DNA of 64,000 nt from Chionis minor (taxonomy: Eukaryota; Chordata; Aves; Charadriiformes; Chionididae): the NCBI GenBank assembly GCA_013398295.1, contig VZSF01008858.1, forward strand, positions 128,198 through 192,197, given 5' to 3'. Below the pieces are notes generated by a model. The model saw only the letters and a list, made by a program, of their open reading frames with translations. It was not told the DNA's origin and ran no database searches. The first letter of the stretch is position 1; each line of letters opens with the position of its first letter. The position numbers and the translations under genes were made by a program. Below, piece by piece: positions 59,022-64,000 of the stretch.

Positions 59022-62000
59022 AGATTAATGAATGCATCCATACAAGCTATTAAGAGGAAAATAACAGCACAGATAAAGAAAGATAGAGGCAGAGAATGGT
59101 AGATCCTAAAACACGTGTTTTCTGCAGTTTGGGTTTTTATACAATAGATGCAGCTCCTTTCTTTCCTCAGACTGGAAAGATAGGCTTGACAACCATCTCA
59201 TCAACAGCAGTGTATAATAACATCTCCTTGCTATTAATATGCAAATTGAAATGCACACACTGATTAAAAACATATTAGACAAAGGCTATTGTCAAAGACC
59301 CACGAGCATGCTACGAAGCTCAATTAGTGAGCAGTGGCCCACGGAGGGGATGCTGCTCAAACTGCTCCCTTCCGAGCCCCGGCGTGGCAAACGAGCCCCC
59401 GCCACCACGGCAAGCCAGCCATTCCCATCACTGCGGCACAGCAAAGCCCCGGGAAAGTGTACGCACGGAATCCCCCTGTCCCGGCTTCTGAGAGACACCA
59501 ACGTTCACCCAGCTCCGCGTCTAAGCTCAGGTCCTGCTGCAGGACCTGCCGCAGACACCAGCCCTGCCCGGGCACTGGCTCTGCTGGTGACGCCCCCGTC
59601 CCCCCGGGGACCTGCAGCGCCTGGTCCTTCCCGGGGAGCAGCCCGGCTCCTGCAGCTCCCAGCAGTCAGCGGAGCGAGGGCTGGGGGGACACACGGAGCC
59701 TAAATGCAGCCCCAGGACCAACGTCTGGGGTGTCCAGGTGGGGTGACGAAGGACCCTTGTGGAGCTGGGGCCCGCCCAAGCACGTTGTAGTGATGACATG
59801 AACCACGGTCCTTCACGAGACAGCGTGTGAAAATGGGCAAGACCATCACGGAGAGATGTCCAGGATAACGGTCCAGCATCATCTGCTCACGTTCTGCCTC
59901 GTGCCTTTAGTGAACCCCAATCTGCAACCCCTCTGCTGGAGGACAGGAGTTTAGGTCCTGGCAAGAGTGAGAGCCAGCGGCACTCAGGAATGACTTTTAG
60001 TTGGATTATGAGATGCACAAAAGTGCTGGGAAAATGAGGAAATGATATAGAGATGGAATTTCATGGAGTTTGCTTTAGGTCTCCTGTGACTTGGGGTAAA
60101 AGTAATGCGTAATAAAGCAGTATAAAGATGCAATACATTGCTCTGGCTTGGAGAGTTCTGCAGCAGTTTCCTGCCCCAGCTCCTTAAAGCCAGAAGAACA
60201 CGCTCAGCAAAGATAAACATCACTGGGTCAAAAGGACCAGCTCTATCATCCCTGTTCTGACACTGGAAATAGAAATGAGACTAGAAAATTTATCCTAAAG
60301 TCTTGCAATTGAGCTCAGTGCAGTAATTTAAGTGGGGAACACTTTGCAATATTAATGGATATTTGCTTTCTCTCTCTTGAGATCCGCAATGTTCAACTAC
60401 CAAATTGGGTCCTCCCTGTCTCACAGATCTGCAGCGGGGCTGGGGGTTCCCCGTAGCCCCTCGCTGGGGGGAGAGGACTCCCAGGGGGTCACACACTTGA
60501 GGAGTTCAAATGAAAGCAGAAAGCTGCTAGCACAGCCAGGAGGAGGAATGCAGACTTTCACATGCATAATGTGAAGATTATGGAAGGTGGTTTTAAAGGT
60601 CAGGACTTGCTAATTAAGTTGATGCAATAGGAACTTAACAAAGTAAGTCCCTCTTACGTACTAGGAGCATTCTTCTCCCATGATTAATTTCTTTGTGTTA
60701 AGTAGCATGTCTCGGGGAAGAGTCACTTTACACACTGTCTCCACAGAGCTCTATTGCCTTAGCACAAGCAGCCAGTTAAAAAACATGTATTTTTTATGCT
60801 GTATTGTGTCTGAGCATAAAACACTACTGAAAGTTAGCATCTCGCTTCCCGAAACATAACCCAACATATTTGTACCACAGCCTGAAGAGCTAGGATGCGC
60901 TACAAAACTCTAATGAAACATGTCTAAAAGATTACAGTTTTGGTGTTAATAATCACACTTCCAGCTGTCTCCGAGTGCCAGCGATATTCCAGATAGCACC
61001 ACTCCTTAGAAGTGTGTGTGTGGCACGACACAACCAGACTGACACTTAATTATTGAGATTTACTTTCTTTACAGAATGTCTTGCACAGAATTTTAAGCTG
61101 GGAAAACGTTTGGCCAGAACAGACAAAATTAAATTCTGTAGCGCGTAGATGTTCTGCATGAAAAATGCAGAGTATGTTTTCGGGTTTTTTTAAATGAAGA
61201 AAATATATGCAAATGTTTTCACCCTTCAATTTAAAGTAACCTTGGGGGATGCAACGGTTGCACCGCATCCATTTTCAAGGCTCGCTAATGTGTCTGCACG
61301 CAGCGTTTAAGCCTGGGGTGGTGTACCCGTCTCCACATCAGAGAGGAGCATGCGATCTGGAGGCATTTCTGCAGGGATCACTGACTTCCCACTAGGAGAT
61401 TTGTCTTTTTATGTCTTGCTTTGAAGGCCTAATGAACTTAGGAAAAGCAAGAGATTAGAAGGATTTAGGGACCAAAGCCTGATTGACTGGACCAGGACAA
61501 CATTGGCAAGAAATGCAAATATTGCACCGCTCTAGTTACTCCGGTTTGAAGCAGGACAGAGCCGGGGGGATGCGACGGGACGTCTCGTTCATGCCTCACG
61601 TGCCTCTTGCTCACCAGGGCCGGCAGCAGCGGGACATCCCGGCGCGGGACGTGGCAGTCTCGCCTGCGGCGCTGATGCTCCTGCTCTTGCGTACGAACGT
61701 CTCTGTACCACCCCTGCAGGGTGACAGGCCAAACTGTCTGCCCAAAAGCTGCCAGAGTGGCGTAAAGTGTTGGTTTTTCTAAACTGGAGACAGGTCCTCT
61801 GTCTTTGGTCGTTCTCTCAGACCAGGCAAGCCACCAACTGCTGGCCAAGCCGGACAGTCAGGGGAGAAGGGCAACCAACCCGGGTGCGCTGGCTATCGCG
61901 GCCGGGTCCAACCCAGCTCACTGCAGCAGCAGCAGAGCTGCCGACACACCTGCCTAGGGACAGAAATTGTGTTTGTGCTGTAATTAATTTGCTGCAATTA

Positions 62001-64000
62001 GCTTGTAGTGATTACTTGAGCACACAAGTTAGAATATTTTTTCTCTCTCCCGACAAAATCGCTCTGCAGCAGCCTGGCTGCAGCCTGGAGGGAGGCGCAT
62101 GGGCTGCGGGAAGGGAGAATTTGGGGGGAAGGAGGCTCAAACCAGTCAGGCTGCGCATGCCTGAATGATGTGTCCTATTTCCGTAAATCATCCTCTCTGT
62201 AAAGAGGCAGTTTAGCTTCAGAAACACTGGCCTCTCATGTTATTGCCCAAAACACAATAAACGAAGCAGCCCCACAGCTATGAAACCTAAGGAGATGCTT
62301 ACTCATCTGTGAACAACCCATTCTCCTCCTCACACGAGAGGCATTGATGCAAGAGCACAAATTAATCATATGGAGCTTCTTCAGTATCTTGTACCGTCCC
62401 CAGAGAGCGAACAATTAGATTCTGCACCGCACCTGACCCTTCCCTTTGCAAGACCGGAGGCACAAGCACAGCCGGGGCTCCCGGTGAGCAGAGCTCCAGG
62501 CAGGCTCCGGGATGCGGAAGAGCGAAGGTCTCCCTCCCGGCTCGGTTCTTTCCCTCTTTGATCCCCTTAGGGAGGAAGAGGAAATGAGATGCTGCGGGCT
62601 GGTGCACGGCACAGGACAGACCTGGAGCACGGTCACCCTGTCCCTGCAGGCACCTTCCCTCTGCCGCAGGCGTTCAGACGGGGCAGCCGGAGGTGCAGGA
62701 GCCTCTGACCGTGGCTAAAGACAACGCGAGTGCTGCAGACGTGAGCACATGCAAAGAGGCACACAAGTTACCCCACTTGTATATAAAATATTTTAAACAC
62801 GTAACATGAAATCAGCAAGAGTTAGTGAAGAAGAGGTGAGAGCGCGGAGGGGACAAGGATTTGTGATGAGCTGCACGTGTTCCCGCTCTCCCCCCCAGCA
62901 ATACAAGGGAGCAAGGTGAAGGGAAAAATCCCTTCCAGGCAGATCGTACGCTAGAAGCAGCCGTATCTCGCTTCATTTGTCCCTTCTGTCAGCAGAAAAT
63001 ACTCTTCAAGTAGGTAACCACATCCTGTACATCTATTTGAAACAAACCTCAGCACCGGTCTGCATCTGTCCTGCTGCTCTCCCGGGCTACGTGGCCAAAG
63101 TGTCCCTGGGCCACAACCTGCCACCGCTCCCCACGCACCTGAGCGGGGAGAGCGCGGGAAGCATTGAACGTGACCTTCAAATCAGAGCGGCGCCTCTTCC
63201 TCTGCCTCCGCCACTTAAGCTAAACTAAACTCAGCACAAGCAAAACGCAACAGGGAAGATTTTCAACGCAGATACAGACAGTTCCGCAAACTTCAAAATT
63301 CATGAGCTTTGTGCCTGTCTCCTACCTGTCACAGCTAAAACATACCAGTTTGCCCCACATTGTCTGTCACCTCCATCATCACACATGATGATATTTATAT
63401 TCATTTTGCCAAATACGAAGATGACCAATAGGATTGCTCTGTTCTGTCAAGTCAATTAGCCCAGCTATTATACAGATGTAGCATGTCCCTTTGATTAAAT
63501 GCCAAATGAAGATAAAGCACTGAACATTGCTTACTAAGTATATTTGCCAACAGATTTCACATGTTATGGCAAAAAAAACCCAAATCCAAATCACAGGAGT
63601 CTCATTTCCTCTTCGACTAGAAGGGGTCTATTTGGTCTTCAGTGCTGGCAGGCAAAATCACACGGGCTTCCATGGAGCATCAATTATTGATTGTCATCCT
63701 TATTTTGGAAAATTATTTCTCTTCTCTCCTGAAGATTTGGAAAGAGTCTCTTAGAAATAAATCTGCTCAGTTCGGGCTTTGAATTGCCTTTGCAAAGGTA
63801 AAAGAATAATTTCCACCAACAAAAATAGGCTTGTTTTCACTAAAAGGATGACCCTAGCAGCAAGATAGTGAGGGATTTCGGAGTCCCAGATGAGACAGTA
63901 ATTAAGAAGCCAGTTACACAATATTATGAAGGAAAGCCAAAGCAGCTTTCCACGGCACTGCTCCCTGTGGCGCGTGTCCCAGAGCTGCAGTGGGAATGCC
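59022..64000. other. Intergenic DNA, large AT-rich islands
   Basis: AT-rich, CpG-poor tracts at 59022-59310, 59990-60380, 60550-61280, 61980-62060, 62160-62400 and 63230-63960 alternate with short GC-rich stretches. An octamer ATGCAAAT (59239-59246) sits next to ATTAAT. No zinc-finger exon of ZMAT4 type, which would be expected on the minus strand if the human gene order holds and the interval were shorter, was recognised. Confidence 0.45.

Noticed and set aside
5981..59246. Four perfect octamer sites (5981, 8232, 36880, 59239) as a possible POU-factor cluster
   Set aside because: About two are expected by chance in 64 kb on both strands and the four are far apart.
59022..64000. ZMAT4 terminal exons expected from human gene order
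   Set aside because: No C2H2-type Cys/His spacing or ZMAT4-like peptide was recognised on the minus strand.
1..64000. tRNA, rRNA, CRISPR arrays, endogenous retroviral genes, DNA transposons
   Set aside because: No B-box-like tRNA core, regular spacer array, long terminal repeats, or polymerase or transposase motif was recognised in reading either strand.

Overview
This is vertebrate nuclear DNA, most likely from a bird. Two observations support that. A single-exon gene at 2568-2888 encodes a clear orthologue of TCIM (formerly C8orf4/TC1), which is restricted to vertebrates. The interspersed repeats I can recognise are truncated 3' ends of CR1 LINEs, best seen at 15780-16030, whose terminal repeat reads as the reverse complement of the ATTCTATGATTCTATG-type CR1 tail. 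CR1 dominates in birds and also occurs in crocodilians and turtles. The alternation of very GC-rich, CpG-dense blocks with AT-rich islands fits an avian microchromosome or other gene-rich segment. Nothing bacterial or viral was recognised, and there is no CRISPR array, tRNA or rRNA.

Layout. Positions 1-2430 are upstream flank with one decayed CR1 piece (about 1631-1726). A compact TATA-type promoter (CRE-like site about 2427, TATA-like box 2487-2494) leads into the TCIM ORF (2568-2888) and an approximately 0.8 kb 3' UTR ending near a canonical AATAAA at 3697-3702. The gene start and the proximal 3' UTR lie in a CpG island. The remaining 60 kb contains no gene I can name. It is a mosaic of GC-rich tracts full of spurious open frames, AT-rich islands that look like conserved regulatory DNA (not testable here), three CR1 remnants, and several simple or tandem repeats: poly-C, poly-G with an N, (CTG)11, and 12-, 17-, 21- and 33-bp units.

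Context. In human, TCIM is followed by a gene-poor interval and then by ZMAT4 on the opposite strand. The window fits the TCIM-side part of that interval, because no ZMAT4-like zinc-finger exon was recognised. The one thing that might be new is a set of candidate coding exons on the minus strand (26674-26552, 13388-13259, and more weakly 30126-29988 and 32089-31909). Some have good splice signals and compatible reading frames, but they match no protein I know. They are hypotheses to test against RNA-seq. I did not find a convincing previously undescribed system.
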